DNA from: Pseudopyrenochaeta lycopersici | Taxonomy: Eukaryota; Ascomycota; Dothideomycetes; Pleosporales; Pseudopyrenochaetaceae | NCBI GenBank assembly: GCA_003313425.1 | Contig: NHZP01000008.1 | Coordinates: forward strand, 434,001 to 498,000 | Reading direction: 5' to 3' | Length of the DNA stretch: 64,000 bases | Shown: positions 33,101 through 43,789 of the stretch, piece after piece | How the letters are laid out: each line of letters opens with the position of its first letter | Numbering within the stretch: the first letter of the stretch is position 1 | Made by a program: the position numbers and the translations under genes | The notes under the pieces: model-generated | What the model was told of the DNA's origin: nothing | Database searches by the model: none | The model's input: only the letters and a program-made list of their open reading frames with translations

Positions 33101-36070
33101 TGTGTGAGTCGTGCTTACGGTCGGGCGATGTGGTGTTGACGCGTAAGGGATGCGACAGGTCGCGAAATACCTCCTTGAACTGTCGAGCGCGATGGGATTA
33201 ACGCGCGGTTGATGGGCAAGCGGATGTGTTGATGGTGCGCGGAGGTTGAGGTGGTTGGCGGTGGGTGTGGGGAGGGCGAGAGAAAAGAGATCGGAGAGCC
33301 TCCTCTTGAACTTTCCAGCAACGCCAGGCTCCGCACGTGACGCACTCGGGCTTGCACGCAGCGAACGCGCTACGATCGTCTAATGAATTCGAGGTGGTTC
33401 ACCGGTGCTGGTCGAGGCGCCGACTAAGCCCTGGTGGCGTTGCAGCGACTGAATGTCGTGTTTGTAATGTTGTGGGGTTTGCTGTTCGTGCTATCGCTGC
33501 CTTCCAAGGTTTGGCGCGATGCGATGACTTTCTGGCCCGTGCCTCGAGGTACAGAAAAGCCGCCCCCTCGCCAGATAGCCCCAGTCTTGTGTGATCGAAC
33601 AAAGCCCTGGAAATTATGCGAGCACTTTGAGCCTTCTTCGTCGTCGTCGTCGATACTTCTTTGGGTACGTCTCTATTGCTTCGGCTTCACGATAGGGCTT
33701 CTCGGGGCAGTACGTTGGCTTCAGGGATAAGCCTCTACGCTGCGAACTATTTGCGATTACGAGGTAAACGCGCCATCTATTCAGGAAGGCGATTTCTGTC
33801 GGAAGCCACTCTTTCCAGCTCTTACTGATGGCGCCTACCATTTCGCAGCCTGCATAGACGGATTAGCCAGGTGATACACTGATGTTCACGGTGAGCGAGA
33901 GAGGCTGAGCAAGCCAGTCGCATGGCGGTAAGTAAGACCACTGCATTGCAAGTGTCGGACTTCCTTGTGAAGAGGAGTTTGCCGGAAACTTCATGTATTT
34001 CCGCTACTATACTTGTCGTCAGATTTGGACACGCTGCTTCTTCAAAAAAAAAAAGATTTCACAAAAACTTACTGTACTCTACTCTACTACCCTCTAACAA
34101 CCCCACTTCAATCTGGGCGAAATACCCAAATGTTCCAGGTTTATCATCTTATCTCTCGTTCCTTCTCCAACCAAGGTTCCTGATCAGGCACAAGATCCTG
34201 CTGTCAGTGTGTACCACCATTTGCTACTTCACTGTTTCTAATGCGATTATGATACTCAACCCCGATTTGCTGCCGCGGAATGCGCCACACCTTCAATATA
34301 GATGTGTCGCCTGCGCATAATGTTACTAACAGACGCATCCGCAACGAGCAAGATGCCTAGGAAGCGCCGATCGGATCAGTTAAGGAGAACTACTCGAACA
34401 GGATGAGCAACGGTGTTGTGGGAGCTTTAAAGCCTTTTTGGAATCCAGTGATGAGACCGCAGGTGATTCCATCCAACCCGACCCTTATCGGCCTCAATTT
34501 AGTGGAAGCCGTTTACTGTTCATCGCTTTGTGTCCAGCTCTTCCGAAACCTCATGGTCAAGGGTTAGAGTCTGAAAACGATACGCATAATGCCATGAAAT
34601 CAGCATCATTTCCAACAAGACGGTAGACAAGCCGATAGTCCAGCAAAAACTTGTAGTCTGGATTTGTCTCGCGAACGCGACCTGATTAATATGTAATGGC
34701 ATAGCGAATAGACCTACAGACATTCGGAAACTCATAAACGAAGGAAAGATACTTCTTAAAGCTTCAAACCAAAGTAACGCAGTGTATGCGTACTTGAAGG
34801 CAGTGGTTGCCGTCGGAAGGATGTGACCAAAAGAGAATCGAAGATAGCAGGTTCTCGCAGATGAGGTGGGGACAAAATGTGCATGTCGAATACCGATCAT
34901 GGTCTCGTCAACAGGCGCCTTGGTCCAAAACAGCTATGAACCATGCTCGGCGAACTGGTACGAAGGCGGGAACTCTCCGGTCTCTTGGTTATCGATAAGC
35001 ATACTCAACCCAACTTCTTGTTATCTTTTGTGGATACATGCTCTTCGACATGAATTTCTTCGGCATGCTCCAATAGGTCTCGCGAAACATCGTGCGGGCC
35101 CACGAAGATCGTGTTGTGCTGAACCGTACCGCTGCTCGAAGCTTGTTATGGGCATCAAACCCAGCCCGCACTGGAGCACGCAACGCAGGTCTGCCTGTAA
35201 CTGCACACTGACAAAGCGACAGTGCACTGACAATGGACATGATGCTCGTTGCGGTTCTCGGCCGTAACACAGATCGAAGACTTATTGAAATTGTCGATAC
35301 AGACCACCCCTTCCATGGTCGCTTCACCCCTAGGTCTCCACTTCTGGGAGCCCAGAATATAGGAATATTGTTTCATCGGTTCTCTCATCCATATAGTAGT
35401 GAATCCAGCGCACGCGATCGTTGGCTGTCAGGGCGGTTTGGTCGGGCAGCAGAGGGGCACCGGTGCGGCGCGCGAGTCATCGTGTTCTTTGTAGTACGTC
35501 CATTGTGAATTCGTGCACGAAATAGAGCAGGAAACACTACGTGTGAGCCTTCCTTAGTATGTTGGTGCTGGCGATGTGCGGTCGAAGATGTGGGTTTGAA
35601 GTGGGCAAGTTCCCACGAGCGAGCGACCTTTGGTGGTTGTCGCTAGGCGGTTTTGGCTCCCAAACTAACGGCCCATCACGTGGAACTCATACGACTTTGA
35701 ACTTTGACCAGATCTTGACTCGATCTGAGATAATGTCTTGCGAGGAGCATTTGTTTCCATATATGAAAAATCTCCGGCATGTCCCTGCTTGAGATCGTGA
35801 CAGTGGCAAGATAGAAGCCGTAAATGCTAATAGAGCTTGGTTTAATGCACCTTCACAAGCCAAACTAGTTCCTCACCCTTTGGCCACGACCGGGCAAGAT
35901 TTCTGTCATACACTGTGATACACCAACTCACGACAAGCGACGCCCACCACTACCGTTCACTGCTGGCTCGTGCATACTTAGCGCATGGGGTTCACGACTT
36001 GTAGATCCGCAGCCTGATTTTCTCAAAAGTTACCCAACTCGTTCCCCACCATATCTCTCTTCCTGACATC
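33101..36070. other. Longest stretch without a supported gene
   Basis: Nearly 3 kb between the start codons of the minus-strand PWWP gene and the plus-strand CBS gene. Frames are short. Minus-strand frames at 34520-34900 (hydrophobic, membrane-like) and 34989-35327 look slightly more gene-like than the rest, but have no clear start, splice or motif, so they could be a decayed gene or chance. A GTC/GAC-rich trinucleotide patch lies near 33635-33655. Confidence 0.4.
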
Positions 36071-36601
36071 ATGGCAACTGAAGCGCCCACCACCAATGGC
36101 GATTTCCAATCACTATGGGCGAACAAATACAGAGGCGTATGATATTCCTATAGCTTTCACATGCAACCCTAACAATGTCAGGCAACGGTTGAGGACCTCG
36201 ACCCACCTCCAGCGCTCTCCGTCAAGCCTACCGACCCTATATCTTGGGCCCTGATGTCCGGCCTCGAGCGCGACTACACCCATCTCACAGTCATCTCAGA
36301 GCAGAACCGCGCCTTACTCGGCTACATCAGCATTCCACATCTCCAACAGCTCCTGAAAGACAGCAAGGTCAAAGACAGCGATCCAGTACAGGAAGCTATG
36401 CACAAGTTTCAGCGGAGGGGTAGGAGATATAAAGTCATTACTACAGAAACGCCGCTGGAGGAGTTGGAGGAATTCTTCGCAGGCGGGGTTGACGGCAGTG
36501 GCAAGCAGGAGTTTGCAGTAGTGACAGATGCTAGCAGGAAATTTGTCTTGGGCGTGGCTACGAGAGGCGATCTGGAGAACTTTGCTAAAAGGAGGGCATA
36601 G
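36071..36601 (+). CDS. CBS-domain protein
   Basis: Two exons, 36071-36136 and 36182-36601, 161 residues. The 45-nt intron is among the shortest in the window (GTATGA, CTAAC, CAG) and joins LWANKYRG to ATVEDLDPPPAL in phase 0. The body resembles a pair of CBS motifs: HLTVISEQNRALLGYISIPH with LQQLLKD, and FAVVTDASRKFVLGVATRGD with LENFAKR. CBS pairs usually bind adenine nucleotides and regulate a partner; here they stand alone, so the protein may be a regulatory subunit. Partner and ligand are unknown. Confidence 0.87.
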
Positions 36602-37171
36602 CTTTGTTGATGGCGGAAGGACGTGGGAAATTGCATTGCTCGGCGTTTATTTGAGATACCACATGGGGGTTGTTCATGGAGGCTCGATTCAACATATCCT
36701 CCTGCAATAATGTACCTCCAAAAGCCAATGATTGGAAGACGTATGGTAGCTGCGGATGGAAATACAGCAGATAGGTTTTCCTTTCCTCTGTAGATCAATC
36801 GAATCTTATACGCGGACCGCAACAAAGCCGTGCATACACAGGGCCGCTCATACTCTACACCTATGCTCCACCCCTCACACATACCTAGTCTTTTGACACA
36901 GGCGAACCTGGCTAACCTTTTCTGATGCTCCCCACCACCCCACTTATACTCTGCTTTGAAAGGAATATTTTTGAAGACACCAAAAAGCGCTAAAACGTCA
37001 TCACGAAAGGCTTAGTCATGTTCAGCCCGACCCTCAACCAATTCCGATGCCATGCGAAAGTTGCATCCTTAGGCTCCCCGCATGCCGACTTCGAGGCGAC
37101 GCCTCCCCATGCGCTTCTAACCTAGCAATCCTGGACGCTCCGTTCCAGAAACCTCAAACCCAGCCGCTGGC
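36602..37171. other. Intergenic, promoter of the PP2C gene
   Basis: The 3' flank of the CBS gene and upstream DNA of the phosphatase gene. No gene supported. Confidence 0.5.
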
Positions 37172-38439
37172 ATGATTGCACCTTCACTTCGATTGCGCAG
37201 TCCCCTTTCCGTCCTTCTCTCACCTACCTGGAGAACCAATCAAGCCCTCCGACCAAGCATATCTGTTCCGCAGCAGTTGAGATGCTTTGCCCAAAAAGTG
37301 TCCGAAGCACAAACCGGTGCTGGCACTACGACTCCAGTCCCTGATGATGCCGAGCCACCAAAGTTCAAGTCCCCGTTCTACTTCGAAGCTGGATATGCGC
37401 TCTTCGCGAAGAGACCCTCGCGGCCCTTTCCTCCGCCTTTCCTTTCTCTACCTTCAACCAGCTTTTCCGAGCCCTTGAGTACGCACAACAGGAGCCGGGA
37501 CCGAAGACCGACCGTCAATGGGCAAATGATTCGAGGCGTCACAAACGGGGACGATGCCGTGCTAGTCAGCGACATCTTCATCGGGGCGAATGATGGCGTG
37601 GGAGCTTGGGCAACACGGGAGAAGGGCCATGCAGCGTAAGTATTTCATGAAATATACACAGTTCGCAGCAAGCGCTGATGGTGCCAATAGTCTATGGTCC
37701 CGCCTGATCCTCCACTTCTGGGCCCTCGAAGTCGACAAGGCGCCGTTCTCTCCTACCAACCCCCCGGAACCAGTCGCCTACCTTCAAAACGCATACGAAC
37801 TCACCAAACAAGCTACCACCGAGCCCAGCGAATGGCACGGAACAACAACCGCATGCGGTGCCGTACTGTGCTCCGACGACAGCAAACCGGAACACCCAAT
37901 CCTGTACGTCACCCAAGTTGGCGATAGCCAAATCCTCGTTATCCGCCCGAGCAGCAAAGAGGTCATCTTCAAAACACAAGAGCAATGGCATTGGTTCGAT
38001 TGTCCGCGGCAACTCGGGACAAACAGTCCAGACACACCCGACGGCAATGCCATCATGGATCGTGTTGAGCTCGAGGAAGAGGATCTTGTAATCGCGATGA
38101 CCGATGGTGTAGTCGACAACCTATGGGAGCACGAAGTAGTTACGAATGTGCTGGAGAGCATGGAGAAATGGCGGGGTGATAAAGATAAGCAAACAGAAGA
38201 TCAAACATATGCGGACGGGATGCAGTTTGTAGCGCAGCAGCTCGTCAATGCGGCGAGGGCCATTGCTCAGGATCCGTTTGCTGAGAGTCCTTATATGGAG
38301 AAGGCGATTGATGAGGGCTTGTCGATTGAAGGAGGTGCGTGTTTTCAATTTCTTTTTGTCATCCTGTATTAACCTCAACCCAGGCAAGCTTGACGACATC
38401 AGCGTAGTAGCCGCCCAGTGCAAGCGCCGCAATGGATGA
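37172..38439 (+). CDS. PTC7: Mitochondrial PP2C-type protein phosphatase, Ptc7-like
   Basis: Three exons, 37172-37635, 37691-38334 and 38384-38439, 387 residues. The N-terminus (MIAPSLRLRSPLSVLLSPTW) is basic, hydroxylated and free of acids, as in a mitochondrial presequence. PP2C motifs are FIGANDGVGAWATREKGHAA, GTTTACGAVLC, YVTQVGDSQILVIRP, IAMTDGVVDNLWEHEV and the final GKLDDISVVAAQC, giving the aspartates for the metal pair. Ptc7/PPTC7 phosphatases act on mitochondrial matrix proteins and support coenzyme Q synthesis; that role is by family. A proline/serine-rich insert follows FEAGYALFAKRPSRPFPPPF. The last exon encodes only 18 codons, stop included, but carries a metal-binding aspartate. 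Confidence 0.9.
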
Positions 38440-39101
38440 GAGAACGAGATCCCGCACTCCCATTCGGGCTTTACACGCCAAAGTCGAATTCGAGTTGGAG
38501 TATTGACCTGGACATGTCACTGCACAGCACTGCGCCTTCAACGCGGCTCGACCACAATATGGACGACATGGTCGTCAGTACTCAGGCCAAAAGGCCAAAA
38601 GGCCAGACGATGCCACCCACAGTTCACGTATGAACTCAACAACCTTCGTGCCGATATGTCCATCAAATAATGACATTAAGACAAAGATTCACCATATGAC
38701 GCTGGGAGTCCAGACAACATATACGATAACTTATAATTTTCGTCGTAGCTATTGGTACGACGCTCAACCTTTTTGGATTGGAAAGAATATCTATCGTGTG
38801 GAGGATTATTCGGGCTCTAAAACTTTGGATGCATAAAGTCAACATCCATCATAGGTACTACCACCTTCATTCAGGGCTACAAAGCCGAGACTTGAAGATT
38901 GTCAAATAGTGTTGCTTGGGCGTAGCTGGCATATGTCCGGAGATGAAAAGGCTTCCAAGCAGAGCGAGCCACTGGGTAGTAACACCGAGTCAGGATCGTA
39001 CTGTCGAGCCTCTGTGGCTCGGTTTTGATGCAATTGACGCACATGAGAGCAGATTTAGGTCCTGCTCGTCATTCAAAGTTGAATAAATCGCATATACCAA
39101 C
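38440..39101. other. Convergent 3' region, no gene supported
   Basis: Lies between the stop codons of the PP2C gene and the SR-protein gene. Only short frames; probably 3' UTRs of both genes. Confidence 0.5.
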
Positions 39102-40499
39102 CTAATCCTCTGAACTCCGCTCTCTCCGAGCCGGTGACTTTGTCAGTGAGCGCGTGATGCGTCTCCTTGCGCGACCGGATTTGCTCGGAGACCTCGATCT
39201 GCTAGAACTGGGCGAGCGTTTACGCCGTTTGACATCAGCTCGAGAACCGTGTGAATCGGCTTCGGATGAAGGAGAACGCCTGCGTCGGCGATGCCTTGCC
39301 GGGCTTCTCGATCGCGAACTACTTATAGATCTAAGGCGGCGACGAGGCGGGGTTCGTGATCGTGACCTTGACATCCTGGGCGCTGGTGAGCTTGATCTAT
39401 CTTTTGGGGTAACAGATCGCAAAGTATGCCTGGGTAACCTTCTGCTGTCGTGACTTGGGGACCACGACTTCTCTCTCCGTCCTCCATCTCGCCTTGCTCG
39501 TGGCGAAGGAGAGCGTCGTGTGCGACGAGGCGGGGACTTTGAGCGGTCCGTCGAAGGTGATCGTCGCACTCGGCGTCGCGGAGGGGTTCGTGAACGATCT
39601 GACGAGGGTGAGCGGCGTGCGCGACGAGGTGGCGGAGAAGCGGAACGACTGCCTGGTGGAGAGCGATCACGCTCGCGAGATCTATCACGACGACCCCCTC
39701 GTCCACGGCCCCGACCTCCTCCCCCAGGGACATAGACATCCCGCTCCCGGCGAGGTGGTGGTGACCTTCGTCTCCTGTCACATGTCAGCAGAAGTTCTTT
39801 CTTCACTGAGAACAAACGTACGGCGGTGACCTCGAATCACGTCGCGGCGGTCCTCGATCAAAGTCTCTTCCTCTGCCTCGACCTCTGCCTCCACGGTCAC
39901 CTCCTCGGAATCGTCCATCGCCACGCCCACGCTCCGGCCGGTCTGGTCGATCTGCACGGTCACTCCGACGAAACGAATCAATCATATCGTCCTGTTCTTT
40001 TTGTTCGCGGAGACGCGCCTCGGCGGCAGCTTTGGAAAGCTACGTATACTGTTAGCACAGTCAGTAATGTGCCTTTATAATGTCTCTTACTTGTTCCTCT
40101 TGTAGCTCTCGCTTTTTGGCCTCCAGCAGCTCTTTTGGGACACCCATCGGACTGTCTTGTGCACTCAGCATCAAGTCCCATAACTCCTTACAGAAGGCAG
40201 CTGTTTCCTTGTTCAAGAAGCCTGTGAGTTGTATCTGAATCTCCTTGATTTTCGGCTACAACGGGTCAGTCTAGCTCCCGTAGAGCACCGAAGGATTTAC
40301 TGACGAACTGATTCTGCTCGACCAGATTGTAACATGTCTCCACTACAATGTCGTCCTCATCGCCGAGAATGGTGGTGATCTTGTTGGCAATCCATTTCTT
40401 CATTAAGTCGATGTTGACCTTCTCAATATCCACCTTCTTATCGAATTCGGGCGGGAACTTTGTAGCCTTGAGGCGTTTCTGGTCAATGCTGAGCGCCAT
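39102..40499 (-). CDS. PWI-domain SR-rich splicing protein, SRRM1-like
   Basis: Four exons: 40499-40305, 40255-40091, 40039-39822 and 39774-39102, 416 residues; introns are 47-51 nt. The N-terminal PWI domain is clear: KRLKATKFPPEFDKKVDIEK, LMKKWIANKITTILGDEDDI, PKIKEIQIQLTGFLNKETAA and FCKELWDLMLSAQDSPMG, followed by a charged helix. PWI domains bind nucleic acid. After an RGG-like segment (RGRGRGRDFDRGPPRR) the C-terminal half is made of RS, SP and RRSPS repeats, as in SRm160/SRRM1, a splicing coactivator and mRNP component. The start is the ATG at 40499; the frame upstream has only TTG. Phosphorylation of the RS region is expected from the family. Confidence 0.92.
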
Positions 40500-41093
40500 G
40501 TTTGCTGTGCGAGGAGATGATGCAATTGCACGGGAAAGATTGAGGTGAGGCGGTGACAAATGGGGATGGAAGAAGCTTGAGAGGTTGGAGCTTCAGGTTG
40601 ATCCATCGGCTGTACGGCGGATATTCTCCGGGATTACGTCAGTGCGTCAGGTACGACCACTCCACCACGAGCATCATCAACAGCGACTTCTAATATAATT
40701 TCACAGAAAAGCGAAGCTCGCACGTTAAATACGCTTCAAATTTTATGGCAGCTCCATATGTTCATGATGGTTTGGGATCTAATATGGTATATCACAGCAC
40801 TAACCAATGTAATGCATGGCAGCCCCCCAGAGCTAGGGACCATAACAAAATTGAGTTCACTTACATAGCACTTGCATGCCTTATCCGTCGCTTCCTACCT
40901 TTGGTGTAAGGTTGAGACTTCTCCGTTAGTTCACCAGACATGTAAGAAAACAAACTTGAAAATATCAAGCACTCCTACAACATTACTCCTCGAGCACCAC
41001 TATAGCGAAGAATACACATCTGTATCGATTCAACTATTTCTGTCGCCTTTATATACTAGATACCCTCAGCCCTGCTCTCGACCTCAGTTCACC
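40500..41093. promoter_or_regulatory. Divergent upstream region of the SR-protein and acidic-protein genes
   Basis: These 594 bp separate two start codons that point away from each other. The frame extending left from the plus-strand ATG has no upstream ATG. No clear core element was identified. Confidence 0.5.
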
Positions 41094-41868
41094 ATGTCGG
41101 ACACTGCTGAGTCTCAAAACACGCCACCACCTGCGATTGAGGAGCCTGATGCAACTCAGCAGAATTCCGAATCTGCACCCAATCCCGCAAATAATTCCGA
41201 ATCTGAGGCCCAACTTAATGCCGCACCTGACACTGCATCTAATCCTACACCTGATCACGAATTTGAGCCCGAACCTGAGGCCCAAGTGGCTGCAGCAGAG
41301 CCGGAAGCCGAACCGGAAGCCGAAACTGAAGTCGAACCTGAGCCTCCAGCGACTGCAGCGGAGCCTGAAGCAGCCTTAGCACCTTGGAAAGCGAACGAAG
41401 ACTTGGACGTACCTCCAGTGCTCGATGCTGAGCCGGAACTTGCATACGAGGAGCCGGCAGTATCTCGCGCATTCGAGTCGATACCTGAGCCTGCGACCGA
41501 CCAGCCTGAAGTAGCACTTTCACCAGAGCCAGAATCTGAACTAGCAATTGAGCTACCAGAGGCACCACAGGGTCCTGACTCCTTACCTTCTGTCGAGCCA
41601 ACGATCAGAACGATAGAAGTGCCCTCACTGCCCGAGGTTCCAAGTAGCATAATTTCCACGTATGAGAAGCTATTCTCTCTAAAATTACATCTAACTAATA
41701 TGCACTAGCATCACCAGTACGCCTCGGAAACGCGACAGGGTCAAAGCAAAAATACTACGCTGTCCCAAGGAGGCAGTCCCCATCATCAGCTTGCTACGAA
41801 GGAAGCAAAAGGAAGGTGCCGACATCAAGCCAATTGTTCAGAGTATGCTGTTGGCCGCCGGAGCGTGA
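41094..41868 (+). CDS. P/E/A-rich acidic protein of unknown function
   Basis: Two exons, 41094-41659 and 41709-41868, 241 residues. The 49-nt intron (GTATGA, CTAAC, TAG) joins SSIISTITSTPRKRDRV; reading through would stop after a few codons. Residues 1-185 are highly acidic and built from imperfect EPEAE, EPEPE and PEPAT units with almost no hydrophobic core. The last 50 residues are basic and more ordered (KAKILRCPKEAVPIISLLRR, IKPIVQSMLLAAGA). The charge split suggests an interaction or scaffold protein. No domain or family recognised. The start ATGTCGGAC has an ACC context. Confidence 0.72.
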
Positions 41869-41972
41869 CGATGGTTGGTGAAGTGGATTTGGATTGCTAC
41901 ACAAGCCTCCACACCCGTACCAGAACATTACCTTCTCCTCATGTACCACTCCAGATTACTTTCTATTCATAG

Positions 41973-42668
41973 CTAGTGCTTCCCTCCAACACAAGCATAC
42001 GAATTGAATTCATTGTCTGCGCTCCACCCCTCTTCCTGAACCCTCTTCGGATCCTCCAGGTCGACATCGCCGGGAAATCCGACTTTCCAGCGCGGACCAT
42101 TGCAGTTTCGGAGTCTGTCAATGCTGTCAGTTCACATACCACTGCGCGAGCAACCAGGGAGAAACCCTCAGACGTACTGAAACATATAACACGTAGCAAT
42201 AGGGGTACCATTTTCTTTCTCTGCCCGCACCGACGAGATAGTATCCTGGTATGTGTAGATAATATTGTCTAACAACCACAACTGTCAGCCACCCAGTAAA
42301 GCAAAGGAACGTAGGTTAAATGCCGTCTGGACACGGCCCCGTATCCCATTTGTTTGCCCAGAAACCGAATATACACATGTATCCAGGGGAAAACTTACGG
42401 CATTTATTAATCTGGGCAAACCATATCATACACTCGTGGCCGCGGACCTGCTTCGGAGGGCTGTAGAAGTACTTGTCTTGGCACACCATGATGCGGGAGT
42501 AGGGCTTGCCATCTTTTCACGCTATCATGTTAGTGTGCAACGCTCTCCTAGAGTGGGAAGGGACTGAGTTATGGAGGGAGACGTGCTGGCGCCCATGTAC
42601 GTTGGAGTGGATGAAACCATGCTGGTAAGCAGGGCAGTGGATGCAGCGAGGATTGCTGTGAAATACAT
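41973..42668 (-). CDS. Small secreted cysteine-containing protein, first junction unresolved
   Basis: Reconstructed from pieces. The ATG at 42668 starts a signal peptide, MYFTAILAASTALLTSMVSS. Exon 2 (from about 42512 to 42399) reads DGKPYSRIMVCQDKYFYSPP and ends at a consensus GTAAGT donor; exon 3 is 42268-42178 and ends at GTACGT; exon 4 is 42114-41973 and reads LRNCNGPRWKVGFPGDVDLE to the stop after ACVGGKH. Exons 2-4 join in phase and contain six cysteines (MVC, HEC, NKC, ATC, RNC, YAC). The signal-peptide frame and the exon 2 frame differ by one base; the only phase-compatible intron using the nearby CACTAAC branch point would be 29 nt, so the first junction, or a frameshift there, is open. 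Secretion is inferred; a role as an effector or secreted peptide is speculative. Confidence 0.6.
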
Positions 42669-43042
42669 TGTAGTTAGGATTTGGAAATGCGGTGTTGTTT
42701 GACGTGGTGTGGTGTTGGGCTCAGCTGTAATATATCCAGGTACTTTGAGAAGTGACGGAGAAAAGAAGACTGTGAAATATTCGTTCGAAGCCATACCGTT
42801 GAGAGACTCGTACGACTTGAACCACGGGTGTTGATGTCATTTAGTTCGGATGTTGAAAGTTGTGGTGAAATCTAATCTCGAACCACGGTTGAAAACCAAA
42901 GAGACTTTCATGCCCTGTGTATCAGACCTTGAAGGCCTCCCCAGTAAATCAGCATCTACACAGCTTCGCAAACACACGACACCACGATAGAAAATCACAC
43001 TTGAAAGCAACGCGGCAAACGTCCTCCTCCATTAACACCAAG
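42669..43042. promoter_or_regulatory. Divergent region between two secreted-protein genes
   Basis: These 374 bp separate the signal-peptide start codons of two small secreted proteins transcribed away from each other. A shared promoter region is implied; no specific element was identified. Confidence 0.5.
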
Positions 43043-43441
43043 ATGTATTTCTCCATCATCCTCGCTGCCGCCACAGCTATGGCCATGACCATTTCTGCGG
43101 CACCAGTAGACTCCGTAGAGCCCGCCGCGACCATCACTGCCGTCGAACTAAACCAGCCGGATTCGCCCATTCCATCCAATACGGAGTGGCCCTTCTGGAT
43201 GCCTAGCCCAACCCCTCCCGCGGACCCCCTTGACAGGCTCCCCGCCAATCTCCGCCCCATCGTCGACGCAATCATGGCGGCTGATAACGCTGGAGCTGCT
43301 GAGGCCGTCACAGAGGCCAGCAGCCGCCTTGTCCGTAGGAAGAAGCACTTCTGCCACTACGCATGCTGGGAACCTAAAGCCGAGGGGATGGAGACCATTT
43401 GCGAATTTTGCCGACATGAGTGGGAAAACGTAGACTGGTGA
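43043..43441 (+). CDS. Small secreted protein with dibasic site and cysteine-rich tail
   Basis: A single exon of 132 residues. Residues 1-20 (MYFSIILAAATAMAMTISAA) are a clear signal peptide with an AxA-type cleavage site. A proline-rich middle (NTEWPFWMPSPTPPADPLDR) is followed by a helical stretch and then RLVRRKKHF, a strong Kex2-type dibasic site. The remaining 30 or so residues have four cysteines in C-x3-C and C-x2-C pairs (FCHYACWEP, TICEFCRHEW). This looks like a prepro-protein releasing a cysteine-rich peptide, or a small zinc-binding tail. The signal peptide closely resembles that of the divergent neighbour at 42668. No family recognised; effector, toxin-like or signalling roles are all possible. 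Confidence 0.78.
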   Translation: MYFSIILAAATAMAMTISAAPVDSVEPAATITAVELNQPDSPIPSNTEWPFWMPSPTPPADPLDRLPANLRPIVDAIMAADNAGAAEAVTEASSRLVRRKKHFCHYACWEPKAEGMETICEFCRHEWENVDW

Positions 43442-43789
43442 GAGGTGTTTGTGCAGTTTGACTTGATCCCGAGAGCGATGTCTCGTATTTCGATTACGAT
43501 TCTTCTCTAGGCGCATGTTCTACTTGTTCTGGCGAGTCTCGAAAGGTGGATCCAGGTCTGAATGGGCTATGATGGACTGTGTATCGGTCCCGTTGGTCTC
43601 GTGCTTTTATACAACGTTGGTTCCGTAGGTGGACAAGTCTTGTCTTTTTCAAATCCAGATTCTTTTCAATGTGGTCGTGCTCTTTGTACGCTCCTCATAA
43701 TGCGCAGGTCATTCGCTCACCGACCCGAAGCCCTTTCCGCGCCCATTATTCGAATCTTCCAATCCTCTCATCTTCTTGAACTGCAGGCA
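43442..43789. other. Convergent 3' region, no gene supported
   Basis: Lies between the stop codons of the plus-strand secreted-protein gene and the minus-strand small-protein gene; probably 3' UTRs. Confidence 0.5.

Noticed and set aside
39323..39829. Several long frames in both directions over the SR-protein exon
   Set aside because: Low-complexity RS/RRSP repeats remain open in several frames. Only the minus-strand frame joins to the PWI exons.
42316..42511. An uninterrupted minus-strand frame ending at TAA 42316 as the end of the secreted protein
   Set aside because: A consensus GTAAGT donor at 42398 leads to two further in-phase exons with conserved-looking cysteines, which is a better model; the TAA is then intronic.
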